Part shown: positions 1-8,530 of the stretch, piece by piece
Layout of the letters: every line of letters begins with the position of its first letter
How positions within the stretch are numbered: the first letter of the stretch is position 1
Notes under the pieces: model-generated
What the model was told of the DNA's origin: nothing
Database searches by the model: none
What the model saw: the letters and a program-made list of their open reading frames with translations, nothing else
Origin: an uncultured Algibacter sp.
GTDB lineage: Bacteria; Bacteroidota; Bacteroidia; Flavobacteriales; Flavobacteriaceae
DNA length: 64,000 bases
Assembly (NCBI GenBank): GCA_937958265.1
Contig: CALGNX010000003.1
Coordinates: 149,802 to 213,801, forward strand
Direction: 5' to 3'
Program-made: the position numbers and the translations under genes

Positions 1-1
1 C

Positions 2-313
2 GAAAAATATATTATAAAAGGCAACTCTAGAGCTAAAGACTTAAAAACAGTAGCTTATATTAATCCTAAAGAAAAAACATCTATGATTGATGTAGTTTCG
101 CTACCCGATTTACCCGAAGAGCAATGTTACCAAATATGGGCAGAATTACAAGGTAAAATGGTAAATTTAGGAATATTGGACAAGGCTGACAGACAATTAC
201 GAAACATACCATACATGGAAGATGCATTAGGTTTAAGTATTACAATTGAATCTAAGGGAGGCACAGACACTGCTACAATACAAAATGCGGTTGCTCAAAT
301 TGAACTAGAATAA
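2..313 (+). CDS. Anti-sigma factor, RskA-type C-terminal domain (5' end outside window)
   Basis: The reading frame is open from the first bases of the window, so only the last 103 or so residues are present; the ATG at 83 is internal. The visible part has the RskA C-terminal pattern: a strand around VVSLPDLPEEQCYQIWAEL, then a GKMVNLGILD turn, then SITIESKGGT near the end. In this family the domain is the periplasmic part of a single-pass membrane anti-sigma factor that holds an ECF sigma factor at the membrane. The cognate sigma gene would be expected upstream, outside the window. The sigma gene at 1990 is in a different operon and need not be its partner. The family call is fairly sure; the partner is unknown. 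Confidence 0.8.
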   Translation, partial: EKYIIKGNSRAKDLKTVAYINPKEKTSMIDVVSLPDLPEEQCYQIWAELQGKMVNLGILDKADRQLRNIPYMEDALGLSITIESKGGTDTATIQNAVAQIELE

Positions 314-676
314 ATTAGTAAACACTAATTTAACACGCCTTAGATTGGTGTTAAAAACGCAATACAGTATTAACACCCAGCTTTATTTGTTCACTAATTA
401 TTTATTGCTGAACAAATGCGCTTTAGATTTTTAAATATTGTTTTACTAGTTTTAATTATTATATGCACATTACCTTTTATAAATTAAGTGAAAAATAAAA
501 AATTGAAAGATATTCTGAATCACTGATTTATTTTGAAATAGGACGAACGTTAAAATGCACGTGCCATAAGACTTTCTATTTTAAAATTTTAATCGTAAAA
601 TAATTTATCATAATTTAAAGCTTCCTCATAAATATACCAATTTTTGTATATTTGCATGAATTAATACGAAAGCTGA
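314..676. other. Intergenic region with overlapping inverted repeats
   Basis: No gene is seen. Three related 7-8 base words lie at 330-336 (TTAACAC), 347-354 (GGTGTTAA) and 370-377 (TTAACACC), so two alternative hairpins sharing the middle word are possible. No T-run follows, so this is not a textbook intrinsic terminator. The 3' part carries the putative promoter of the next operon. Confidence 0.4.
647..654 (+). promoter_or_regulatory. Putative Bacteroidota -7 box
   Basis: TATATTTG fits the TAnnTTTG -7 consensus of the Bacteroidota housekeeping sigma factor and lies 22 bases before the ATG at 677. No clear -33 TTG was found at the expected distance. Confidence 0.45.
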
Positions 677-880
677 ATGAAACTTTTTTTAATAACTATT
701 GTTCTTTTAGGACTAGGGATAGCGGGTATAGCCATTAAAATTTGGGCTAAAAAGGATGGTAAATTCGCAGGCACCTGCGCGAGTCAAAACCCTATGTTAA
801 ACAAAAGTGGAGAATCTTGTGGGTTTTGCGGAAAAACACCAGAAGAATATGCAGATTGTAATGAACCTCAACATTCATAA
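677..880 (+). CDS. Small membrane-anchored Cys-rich protein, unknown function
   Basis: This 67-residue protein has one N-terminal hydrophobic segment (residues 3-24). A short soluble part follows with four cysteines, in TCASQNP, SCGFCGK and ADCNEP. It resembles small 'membrane or secreted protein' entries common in Flavobacteriia. Four cysteines including a CxxC could bind a metal or form disulfides, but nothing here decides between these. It is first in a tight operon: 6 bases separate it from the glycosyltransferase, which overlaps the sigma factor gene. Function unknown. Confidence 0.7.
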   Translation: MKLFLITIVLLGLGIAGIAIKIWAKKDGKFAGTCASQNPMLNKSGESCGFCGKTPEEYADCNEPQHS

Positions 881-886
881 ACACAC

Positions 887-1999
887 ATGGTACTTCTTGA
901 TTTTGTGTTCTATGGTTTCCTAGCTGCAGTAATCGTTCAAGTTTTTTTTTATTTTTTTTTATTTGGGATCTTTGTCTTTTCAAAACCCCAAAAAAAAACA
1001 ACTAAAAACGTTCCTGTTTCAGTAATTGTTTGTGCTAAGAACGAAGCTGAAAATTTAAAAACCTTTCTTCCTTCACTCCTTAATCAAAACCATCCTAATT
1101 TTGAGATTGTTCTTATTAACGATGCTTCAAACGATAATACTTTGGAAGTTATGGAGCAGTTTTCTCAAGTTAATAACAATATTAAAATTGTTAATGTTAA
1201 AAACAATGAAGCCTTTTGGGGTAACAAAAAATTTGCCTTAACCCTTGGTATAAAAGCATCTAAAAATAACGTTCTTTTATTTACCGATGCCGACTGCAAA
1301 CCACTATCAAAAAATTGGATACAAGAAATGAGTAACTGTTTTGATGGTTCTAAATCTATTGTTTTAGGCTACGGTAGTTATTCAAAGAACAAAAAATCCT
1401 TTTTAAATAAATTAATTCGATTTGAGACTTTTATAACAGCTATTAATTACTTTTCATTTGCAAAAATTGGCCTTCCTTACATGGGTGTAGGCCGAAACTT
1501 AGCATACAGAAAGGAAGAGTTTTTTAATGCTAACGGTTTTGTAAATCATATGAAAATACACTCTGGTGATGATGATTTGTTTGTTAACCAAGTAGCCTCC
1601 TCCAAAAATACAGCGCTTTGCTATTCTACAGATAGTTTTACAATATCGTTACCAAAAACAAGCTTTAAAGATTGGTTTAAACAAAAAAGGCGCCATATTT
1701 CAACGGCGAAATACTATAAAGCAAGCCATAAAATATTATTAACATTGCTATATGTTTCCAATTTATGGTTTTGGCTATTTTTTATTATACTTGTAACAAG
1801 TTTATTTAATTGGAAAATCGTTTTAGGGATATTTATTTTTAGATTATTCATCCAATACCTAATTTTAGGGGTTGGAGCCAAAAAATTAGGGGAAACAGAT
1901 TTATTAATACTGCTTCCATTTCTCGAAATATTTTTAATCATCACGCAATTTAGTATCTTTATAAACAACATTATCTCAAAACCCAAGTATTGGAAATAG
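887..1999 (+). CDS. Family 2 glycosyltransferase, membrane-bound
   Basis: This 370-residue GT-A fold glycosyltransferase starts with a transmembrane helix (about residues 6-30). The GT2 core begins at VSVIVCAKNEAENL. The metal and nucleotide-sugar DxD motif is in TDADC at about residue 134, an acidic GDDD acceptor-site motif is near 227, and KQKRRH near 265 is in the position of the Q/RxxRW motif. Two or three transmembrane helices close the C terminus. This layout fits a membrane enzyme transferring sugars to a lipid or growing glycan; donor and acceptor cannot be read from the sequence. Its stop overlaps the start of the sigma factor gene by 10 bases, so the two are probably co-translated. 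Confidence 0.85.
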   Translation: MVLLDFVFYGFLAAVIVQVFFYFFLFGIFVFSKPQKKTTKNVPVSVIVCAKNEAENLKTFLPSLLNQNHPNFEIVLINDASNDNTLEVMEQFSQVNNNIKIVNVKNNEAFWGNKKFALTLGIKASKNNVLLFTDADCKPLSKNWIQEMSNCFDGSKSIVLGYGSYSKNKKSFLNKLIRFETFITAINYFSFAKIGLPYMGVGRNLAYRKEEFFNANGFVNHMKIHSGDDDLFVNQVASSKNTALCYSTDSFTISLPKTSFKDWFKQKRRHISTAKYYKASHKILLTLLYVSNLWFWLFFIILVTSLFNWKIVLGIFIFRLFIQYLILGVGAKKLGETDLLILLPFLEIFLIITQFSIFINNIISKPKYWK

Positions 2000-2529
2000 A
2001 GCAAGCTATTGCACGTGCTAAAAAAAACGATCAAAAGGCATTTAATTATTTATTAGATACCTTCTGGGAGAGTGTTTATGGGTTTCAACTAAAGCGTACA
2101 CATAATGAAAATGATGCGGAAGATATTACGATACAAACATTTTCGAAAGCGTTTGATAAAATTGAGACATTTAATGAAAGTTACACCTTTAAAACGTGGC
2201 TAATTACTATTTCAAAAAACATTCACATTGATTTATTACGAAAAGAAAAAAAATCGATAATTCGTGTTACTAAACATAACTCTGATATGTTACAAGTTGC
2301 AGATGAGTCGCCATCCGTTGAAGATATATTAATTAAGGAACAGCATTTAAACAAACTACTACGCGATATTAAAAAATTAAAACCTCATTACCAGGAGATT
2401 ATAAATTTAAGATACTTTCAAGAATTAAGCTACAAAGAAATTGCTAAGCAACTTAATGAACCTATGAGTAACATAAAGGTTAAGCTACTTAGAGCAAAAA
2501 AATTATTAGCTGAAATTATTTTAGGATAA
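1990..2529 (+). CDS. RNA polymerase ECF sigma factor
   Basis: This 179-residue sigma-70 family ECF factor has region 2 around NDAEDITIQTFSKAFDKIET, with the FKTWL motif after it, and a region 4 helix-turn-helix near the C terminus (YQEIINLRYFQELSYKEIA, then SNIKVKLLRAKKLL). The start is a TTG inside the end of the glycosyltransferase gene. There is no ATG at the family-expected N terminus, and the overlap implies translational coupling. No anti-sigma gene follows, which is unusual for ECF operons. The small membrane protein at 677 could conceivably play such a role, but that is speculation. Confidence 0.88.
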   Translation: MEIEQAIARAKKNDQKAFNYLLDTFWESVYGFQLKRTHNENDAEDITIQTFSKAFDKIETFNESYTFKTWLITISKNIHIDLLRKEKKSIIRVTKHNSDMLQVADESPSVEDILIKEQHLNKLLRDIKKLKPHYQEIINLRYFQELSYKEIAKQLNEPMSNIKVKLLRAKKLLAEIILG

Positions 2530-2658
2530 AAAACATTGAAACAAACCTCTAATAGTCTACCAGACTCTCTTGCTATATTACACTTTTATTAATCCAAATG
2601 TGGAATATTAACTCTATTTGTAAAACCTGTACTAAAACTAACCGTTACGTTTAAAACT

Positions 2659-2687
2659 AATAGCCAGGCCAAAATTGGCTATTTTTC
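2659..2687 (+). terminator. Rho-independent terminator after the sigma factor operon
   Basis: AATAGCCA (2659-2666) pairs with TGGCTATT (2676-2683) around a 9-base loop, followed by a short T-run. It lies about 130 bases after the sigma factor stop. Confidence 0.6.
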
Positions 2688-2790
2688 ATTTAAAAGAGTA
2701 TTTAATATCGACACATAAAACAAATAGACTTAACCACATCTATCCTAACAATTATATTAATACTGCTTTAATCACTTCAATTTATAAAAC

Positions 2791-2816
2791 AAAAAACCTC
2801 TATAAAAATAGAGGCT
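2791..2816 (-). terminator. Rho-independent terminator after the coiled-coil gene
   Basis: CCTCTA (2797-2802) pairs with TAGAGG (2809-2814). Read on the minus strand, the hairpin is followed by TTTTTT. It lies 30 bases past the stop of the minus-strand gene at 2846. Confidence 0.75.
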
Positions 2817-2845
2817 TGAATTATATTTGCTTAAATAGAGACGTA

Positions 2846-3625
2846 TTATAGTTTTGAAAACATCTTTTCCATTTTCACTTTTTGCTCTTCTGCTAAAATG
2901 GCATCTACTAGTATTCGGCCACTGTGCTCATCTGTAATTACTTTTTTACGAGAAGCAATTTCAACCTGTACCTGTGGCGGTATAGTAAAGTAAGAACCAC
3001 CTGCAGCTCCCCTTTCAATTGGCACAACCGCTAAACCATTCTTTACATTTGTTCGTATTCTGGTGTAAGCAGAAACTAACCTTGCTTCAATCTGTTTTTT
3101 GTACTCTTCAGATTTTACAATTAAAGCTTGTTCCTCTTTTTCAGTTTCAGACAAAATAGAATTTAACTCATTCTTTTTGTGCTTTAAATGGGTTTCTCGT
3201 TGTTTTATACGCTCTTTAGTTTCTGTAATAACTACTTTTTTCTGTTCTATTTGAACTTTGAATTCTTTAATATGCTTCTCAGCTAATTCAATTTCCAATT
3301 CTTGAAATTCCACTTCTTTAGTAAGTGAGTTGAATTCTCTATTATTTCTAACGTTCTTTTGCTGTTCAGCATATTTCGTCATTAAAGTTTTAGACTCTTC
3401 AATAGCGTTTTTCTTAGCAGTAATATCGTTATTTACAACCTCTAAATTAGATACTAATTTATCTAACCTCATATTTAATCCAGCAACTTCATCTTCTAAA
3501 TCACGAACTTCCAAAGGAAGTTCACCTCTCACATTTCTAATTTCATCAATACGAGAATCGATGAGTTGTAAATCGTATAAAGCTCTTAAACGGTCTTCAA
3601 CAGTTACTTCTTTCTTTTTAGCCAT
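2846..3625 (-). CDS. Coiled-coil protein of the C4 zinc-ribbon (DUF164-like) family, cysteines lost
   Basis: Most of this 259-residue protein is a long antiparallel coiled coil (about residues 10-195) rich in E, K and L heptads, including an NVRNNREFNSLTKEVE segment typical of the family. In other phyla the C-terminal domain is a four-cysteine zinc ribbon. Here the equivalent stretch reads GAAGGSYFTIPPQ and later DEHSGRILVD, with no cysteine in the protein, so zinc cannot be bound in the usual way. The family has been suggested to act in nucleic-acid or ribosome-related roles; no firm function is known. The Nif3 gene lies 3 bases upstream, and the two form an operon ending in the hairpin near 2800. 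Confidence 0.82.
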   Translation of the reverse strand: MAKKKEVTVEDRLRALYDLQLIDSRIDEIRNVRGELPLEVRDLEDEVAGLNMRLDKLVSNLEVVNNDITAKKNAIEESKTLMTKYAEQQKNVRNNREFNSLTKEVEFQELEIELAEKHIKEFKVQIEQKKVVITETKERIKQRETHLKHKKNELNSILSETEKEEQALIVKSEEYKKQIEARLVSAYTRIRTNVKNGLAVVPIERGAAGGSYFTIPPQVQVEIASRKKVITDEHSGRILVDAILAEEQKVKMEKMFSKL

Positions 3626-3628
3626 ACT

Positions 3629-4723
3629 TTAAAAATACTTAACAGGATTGGTATTAATCTGTGATAAAATAATTGCAATATTAGTGAATTTTTTTGTAAG
3701 ATAGGCAACTAAAAGGTTTTTTGTGAATTGTTCGCTTTCATAATGCCCAATATCGGCTAATAAAATTCTGTTTTCTGCTGTAAAAAAATCATGATATTTT
3801 AAATCGGAAGTTACAAAAGCATCAGCACCATTATTCTTAGCTGCTTGAATGGCAAAACTACCAGAACCGCCTAAAACGGCAACTTTCTTTATTTGTTTAT
3901 TTAACAAAGTAGAATGTTTTATGTGCGTAGCAAGCATTTTAGATTTTAAATATGCTAAAAAATCAACCTCATCCATCGGCTTTAAAAACTCCCCAATCAT
4001 ACCCATACCAATATTTTGGTTTTTGTTTTCTATGGTTGTAATTTCATAGGCTACTTCTTCGTAAACATGGGTTTCAAATAAGGTTTTAAGTATTTTAGCC
4101 TCTAAATGCTTCACAAAAGTAATCGATATTTTTACTTCTGCTTCTTTATGTTCTTGGTTTTTTATTCCCTTAACCGGGTTGGACTTATCGTTACCTTTAA
4201 AAGTGCCATAGCCTTCTACATTAAAACTGCAATTAGAGTAATTCCCTAAATGCCCTGCTCCAACATTAAATAGTGCACTTCTTAATTTTTCGGCTTCATT
4301 TTTCGGAATATAAGTAGTTAATTTTTTAATAGTTTCGCTTTGCGGAATTAAAATACTTTTATTTGTTAACTCCAGCTGTTTACAAATCATGTTATTCACC
4401 CCCATGTGAGAATTATCTAAAGCCGTATGTATGCTATAAATAGCTATATCATGTTTAATGGCTTTTATTACAACTTGCTCTACATAGTTTTTCCCTGTAA
4501 TTTTTTTTAAACCCTTAAAAATTATAGGATGAAAACTCACAATAAGATTGCAATTATTTTGTATGGCTTCATCAACAACCGTTCCTAAGGTATCTAATGT
4601 TACTAAAACTCCGGTTACTTTTTGCTGTTTATTACCTACCAATAATCCTACATTATCAAAACTTTCTGCATAAGCTAATGGTGCAAGCTCTTCTAAATGA
4701 TTTATAATATCTTGTACAATCAT
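3629..4723 (-). CDS. Nif3-like dinuclear metal center protein
   Basis: This Nif3/YbgI/YqfO family protein is about 364 residues long. The N-terminal half has LAYAESFDNVGLLVG, VSFHPIIFKGLKK (metal-ligand His) and YSIHTALDNSHMGVNN. A PII/CutA-like insert follows in the middle, as in the long bacterial forms. The C-terminal half carries AVLGGSGSFAI, TSDLKYHDFF and DIGHYESEQF, whose His and Glu complete the two-metal site. The biochemical role is unsettled; an assignment as GTP cyclohydrolase I type 2 exists but is doubted. I choose the ATG at 4723: the in-frame TTG at 4741 lies inside the putative -7 box, and MIVQDIINHLEELAPL matches the family N terminus. Confidence 0.88.
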   Translation of the reverse strand: MIVQDIINHLEELAPLAYAESFDNVGLLVGNKQQKVTGVLVTLDTLGTVVDEAIQNNCNLIVSFHPIIFKGLKKITGKNYVEQVVIKAIKHDIAIYSIHTALDNSHMGVNNMICKQLELTNKSILIPQSETIKKLTTYIPKNEAEKLRSALFNVGAGHLGNYSNCSFNVEGYGTFKGNDKSNPVKGIKNQEHKEAEVKISITFVKHLEAKILKTLFETHVYEEVAYEITTIENKNQNIGMGMIGEFLKPMDEVDFLAYLKSKMLATHIKHSTLLNKQIKKVAVLGGSGSFAIQAAKNNGADAFVTSDLKYHDFFTAENRILLADIGHYESEQFTKNLLVAYLTKKFTNIAIILSQINTNPVKYF

Positions 4724-4738
4724 GTTTTTTATTTCCTT

Positions 4739-4746
4739 CAAAGATA
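4739..4746 (-). promoter_or_regulatory. Putative -7 box for the Nif3 operon
   Basis: On the minus strand this reads TATCTTTG, an exact TAnnTTTG match, with its 3' edge 15 bases before the ATG at 4723. It supports the shorter Nif3 start. Confidence 0.5.
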
Positions 4747-4966
4747 AATTATTCTAGTTGTATAAAAAGTAGTTTTTTTTGTCAGGATTGATACAGTTTA
4801 AAGTAATAATTATTATATTTCCCGTTGTTTAAGATGAAGTTAATTGCCTTCAAAATTCCAAAACAAATATCAAAACTCCAAATATTTAGCATTTACATCT
4901 AAGAGTAATTTCTATTTACTACAGTATAAGTTTAATAATATTATAAATTAACGCAGTTTTATTAAA

Positions 4967-5971
4967 ATGAAGGTTTTAAGATATTTACTATTTCCAATAG
5001 TACCTTTTTATTTTGTAGTGACTTGGCTACGAAATATTTTGTACAACCTAGGCATTAAAAAATCTATTTCCTATCATTTTCCTGTAATTTGTGTTGGTAA
5101 TTTGAGTGTAGGAGGTACAGGGAAAACACCTATGATTGAGTATTTAATACGTATTTTAAAAAACGACTATAAAGTGGCTACACTTAGTAGAGGGTATAAA
5201 AGAAAAACGGTTGGATTTCAGTTAGCAAATAGCACATCTAACGCTAATTCTATAGGAGACGAGCCTTTCCAATTTTACTCCAAATTTAAAAATCATATTA
5301 CTGTAGCTGTTGATAATGATAGGCAAAATGGTATTAAAAACTTAAAAAAGGAAAACCCTGAGGTTATTTTGTTAGACGATGCATTGCAACACAGAAAAGT
5401 AAAAGCGCGTTTAAACATATTACTAACAACGTATAAAGCACCCTATTTTAAAGATATTGTATTACCAACCGGGAATTTAAGAGAGCCTAGAAGCGGCAGT
5501 AATCGTGCCGACATTATTATAGTAACTAAATGCCCGGAACAAATTACAGATGCGCAAAAGGCGGCAATTTTTAAGCGTATAAAACCCAAGACATATCAAC
5601 ATGTTTTTTTTAGCAGTATTGTGTACTCCAATACTATATTTTCAGCAAATAAAAATAAACATCTTAAAAAATTAGAGCCATTTACATTAGTAACAGGTAT
5701 AGCTAATGCAACAACCCTAGTTGATTTTCTTAAAAGTAAAGACTTAAATTTTGAACATTTAAATTTTAAAGACCATTATAATTTTACCCACGAAGACGTT
5801 TTAATTTTGGAGCAAAAGCAAATTATTCTTACTACCGAAAAAGATTTTATGAGACTAAAACGTTATGATTCTCTAAGGCATAAACTTTACTATATACCAA
5901 TTACAGTGCGTATAGATGACAATGAGAAATTTGATAAATTAATACATAAAACAATATCAACAAACCGCTAA
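4967..5971 (+). CDS. lpxK: Tetraacyldisaccharide 4'-kinase (LpxK)
   Basis: LpxK phosphorylates the 4' position of the tetraacyl disaccharide in lipid A synthesis at the inner face of the inner membrane. The 334-residue length is normal. An N-terminal membrane-associated helix (residues 3-25) precedes the P-loop GNLSVGGTGKTP (44-55). LSRGYKRK and the conserved GDEPFQF follow, then LLDDALQHRKVK, PTGNLREP and the C-terminal LTTEKDFMRL. All hallmark motifs are present, so the enzyme should be active. It stands alone between the divergent Nif3 gene and the convergent kinase gene, with no operon partner. Confidence 0.95.
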   Translation: MKVLRYLLFPIVPFYFVVTWLRNILYNLGIKKSISYHFPVICVGNLSVGGTGKTPMIEYLIRILKNDYKVATLSRGYKRKTVGFQLANSTSNANSIGDEPFQFYSKFKNHITVAVDNDRQNGIKNLKKENPEVILLDDALQHRKVKARLNILLTTYKAPYFKDIVLPTGNLREPRSGSNRADIIIVTKCPEQITDAQKAAIFKRIKPKTYQHVFFSSIVYSNTIFSANKNKHLKKLEPFTLVTGIANATTLVDFLKSKDLNFEHLNFKDHYNFTHEDVLILEQKQIILTTEKDFMRLKRYDSLRHKLYYIPITVRIDDNEKFDKLIHKTISTNR

Positions 5972-6256
5972 TATTTTTTTAATAAGAAATACTACTTAAA
6001 ATTTTGTAATGCTGGCCTTAAAGTTAGTAAGCCTATTTGTTTACATTAAGTGTTAAATTTAACGTATTAATACATGTTAGTTCTTAAGCTCTTTACCTGT
6101 TTATGCACTCAAATTTCATTCAGGCATTAAATTATAATTAAAGCTATACTTAAAATTTAAAAAAGCTTATTAACAATAATTAAAATTGCAATTAAGCAAT
6201 ATATGTTGGCAATTCGTGATCTTAGTAATCTTACTTTTAGATAAGATAAAGTTAAT

Positions 6257-8503
6257 TTATAGTACTGGATTTTCAGCTAAGGCTGTATATAGTTTTTTCT
6301 CAAACAATTCCTGCTTAAATGGTTTTGATATTACGTCTGTAAAACCAGCCTCTTTAAATTCCTCCATTTTATCCTCAATAGTAACTGCGGTTAGAGCAAA
6401 AATAGTTAAAGCGTCATTAAAAACTCTAATGCGTTTTGTGGCTTCAACACCGCTTATACCTGGCATATGAATATCCATAAGTACAATATCATAATGGTTT
6501 ACTTTAACAATTTCTACAGCATCTTCACCATTATCAACAATGTCGCAATTAAGATTCATTTTAGTTAGTATTTTTTTCGTAATCATTTGATTAATCTTAT
6601 TGTCTTCAACAATTAAAACCCTAACCTTAGTTAAATCTATATTATCGGGATTACCTTTAAAGTATATGTTACTGTTTTTACTTTCTTGAATTACATCTGT
6701 AAACTCCATTGGAATTTCAAAATAAAACGTAGTCCCCTCTTCTAGCTCACTTTTTACATAAACCTGACCTTTTAAAATATCAATAAGTCCTTTTACAATG
6801 GAAAGCCCTAGACCTGTACCTCCATATTTTCTATTAATCTGTATAGACCCTTGCGAAAAGCTTTCGAACATATGATCTTGTTTTTCTTGACTAATACCAA
6901 TACCGTTATCTTCTATCTCAAAGCGTAGTGTGTAATTATTTTTTGCTCTATTATTTTTATTTATTTCGTAAACTCGAATCCAGATATCTCCGTTTTTTGT
7001 GAATTTAATAGAATTACCGAGTAAATTAATCAAAATTTGAGAAATTTTTATTTGATCTGCAATAAAGTTTTTTGGTAAATTTTCATCATATTCAAAATGA
7101 ATATTAACATTATTACTAAGTGCTGAGTTATTAAGCGCTAAAATAATATTGTCAATTTTCTTTTCAAGGTTAAAAGCCTCTTGCTCAATATCCACCTTAT
7201 TGGCTTCAATTTTATTTATTTGAAGTATATCATTAATAAAAGTTAGCAAATAATCGCCTGAAAATTTAAGTGATTTTAAGTGCTGAATTTGTTCAGGTTT
7301 AGGGTTTTCATCTAACAACATATTACTTAAACCTGTTACAGCATAAAGCGGTGTGCGCAACTCGTGGGTTACTGTAGATAAAAAATTAGCTTTAGTTTTC
7401 GATGCTAATTCTGCTTTTTCTTTAGCAAGAACAAGTTCTTTGTTCTTTTTCTGAAGTAAATTATTTGATTTAATTCTTATATTATTGTTTTTATAAAGGG
7501 AAAGTGTTAGTAATGATAAGATGGTAATAAGTGCCACACTTAATATAGATGTAAGTGTACCTAAACTTATATCTACTTCCGCCTTTTCTAGCTGCAGAAC
7601 AATTTCATTGTTTTTTTCTATTTGCTGGTTTAAACGAAATTGAGTTTTTTCACTTCTAGATCCATTAATTTGTGTAAGTGCTCTAATGGAGTCTGATAGT
7701 TTTAAGTGTTTATTTAAATAGTTTCTAGAGGTTTTATGCTCTTCTAACTTGTAATAAATATCACTAATTATAACATATGCATTGTTTCGTATTGTGGTAA
7801 AACTGTTAACTTTAGCAATATTGGCACCAACTAAAGCTAGCTCTAACGCTTTTTTATCATTTCCCAATTTACTATATACTCTAGCATCATTAATTAGTCC
7901 TTCACTTTCTATGCTAGGGTAGCCGTATTTATTAGCAAGCGCAAGAGATTCTTCAATTAAATCTTTCGATTTTTTATAATTTTTTAATATTTCGTAAACT
8001 TTCCCTTCCTTTAAAAGTGTTTCTGCAAGTGCTTCATAAAGTCTTTCTTTTACAAACTTATCTTTAGCAGCGGTGTAGGCATCTAAAGCTAAATAGTAAT
8101 CCTTCTTCATCAAATAAAGATCACCAAATATTTTATATGTCGTACCTATATTCGCGTTATCTTTAATACTACGCTGTATCTCAATTGCTTTTTTTAGCGA
8201 TTTTATAGCATTCGCTTCCTCCTCTAGTAAAAGCTCCAAACGCCCTTTAATGGCATAAATAACACCAATATTTTTTTGCTTATTTATCTTCTGGGCAAGA
8301 TATAGAGCTTGATCTAATTTTTTTTTAGCCTTAAAATAGTTATAATTTGCTAATTCTTGTTGAGATTTATTAACGAGCTCGTTTATATCTTTTTGAATAC
8401 TTTCCTGTTCGTCGCTAGAGCTGTTTTGAGCAAAGCCTAAGCAGCCCAAACATATAAAAATAGTGAGGAGATAATATTTTGTGAGAACCATTTTATTAAA
8501 CAT
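6257..8503 (-). CDS. TPR-containing hybrid histidine kinase / response regulator
   Basis: The protein is about 748 residues. A signal peptide ends at GFAQ; TPR-like helical repeats fill about residues 30-290, presumably periplasmic. One transmembrane helix lies near 320-345, followed by a coiled-coil linker. HisKA has the phospho-acceptor His in VTHELRTPL (about residue 380). HATPase_c has DNGIGIS and GTGLGLSIVKG. A C-terminal receiver domain has its phospho-Asp in VLMDIHMPG. There is no DNA-binding output domain, so phosphate must pass on or the receiver must act by contact. The ATG at 8503 or 8491 is likely; the upstream TTG at 8512 lies in a -7 box. It lies 18 bases after gap and may be read from both the lipA promoter and its own. 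Paralogue at 14161. Confidence 0.9.
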   Translation of the reverse strand: MFNKMVLTKYYLLTIFICLGCLGFAQNSSSDEQESIQKDINELVNKSQQELANYNYFKAKKKLDQALYLAQKINKQKNIGVIYAIKGRLELLLEEEANAIKSLKKAIEIQRSIKDNANIGTTYKIFGDLYLMKKDYYLALDAYTAAKDKFVKERLYEALAETLLKEGKVYEILKNYKKSKDLIEESLALANKYGYPSIESEGLINDARVYSKLGNDKKALELALVGANIAKVNSFTTIRNNAYVIISDIYYKLEEHKTSRNYLNKHLKLSDSIRALTQINGSRSEKTQFRLNQQIEKNNEIVLQLEKAEVDISLGTLTSILSVALITILSLLTLSLYKNNNIRIKSNNLLQKKNKELVLAKEKAELASKTKANFLSTVTHELRTPLYAVTGLSNMLLDENPKPEQIQHLKSLKFSGDYLLTFINDILQINKIEANKVDIEQEAFNLEKKIDNIILALNNSALSNNVNIHFEYDENLPKNFIADQIKISQILINLLGNSIKFTKNGDIWIRVYEINKNNRAKNNYTLRFEIEDNGIGISQEKQDHMFESFSQGSIQINRKYGGTGLGLSIVKGLIDILKGQVYVKSELEEGTTFYFEIPMEFTDVIQESKNSNIYFKGNPDNIDLTKVRVLIVEDNKINQMITKKILTKMNLNCDIVDNGEDAVEIVKVNHYDIVLMDIHMPGISGVEATKRIRVFNDALTIFALTAVTIEDKMEEFKEAGFTDVISKPFKQELFEKKLYTALAENPVL

Positions 8504-8509
8504 GACATA

Positions 8510-8517
8510 CAAATATA
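8510..8517 (-). promoter_or_regulatory. Putative -7 box for the hybrid kinase
   Basis: On the minus strand this is TATATTTG. It sits in the 18-base gap after gap and the first bases of the kinase frame. It would place the transcript start within a few bases of the ATG at 8503. Confidence 0.4.
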
Positions 8518-8530
8518 AGAATAATACCGA

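Noticed and set aside
1714..2034. 106-residue minus-strand frame over the glycosyltransferase end
   Set aside because: It overlaps two well-supported plus-strand genes and shows no domain.
4723..4741. Longer Nif3 start at TTG 4741
   Set aside because: The TTG lies inside a TATCTTTG promoter box, and the family N terminus begins at the ATG at 4723.
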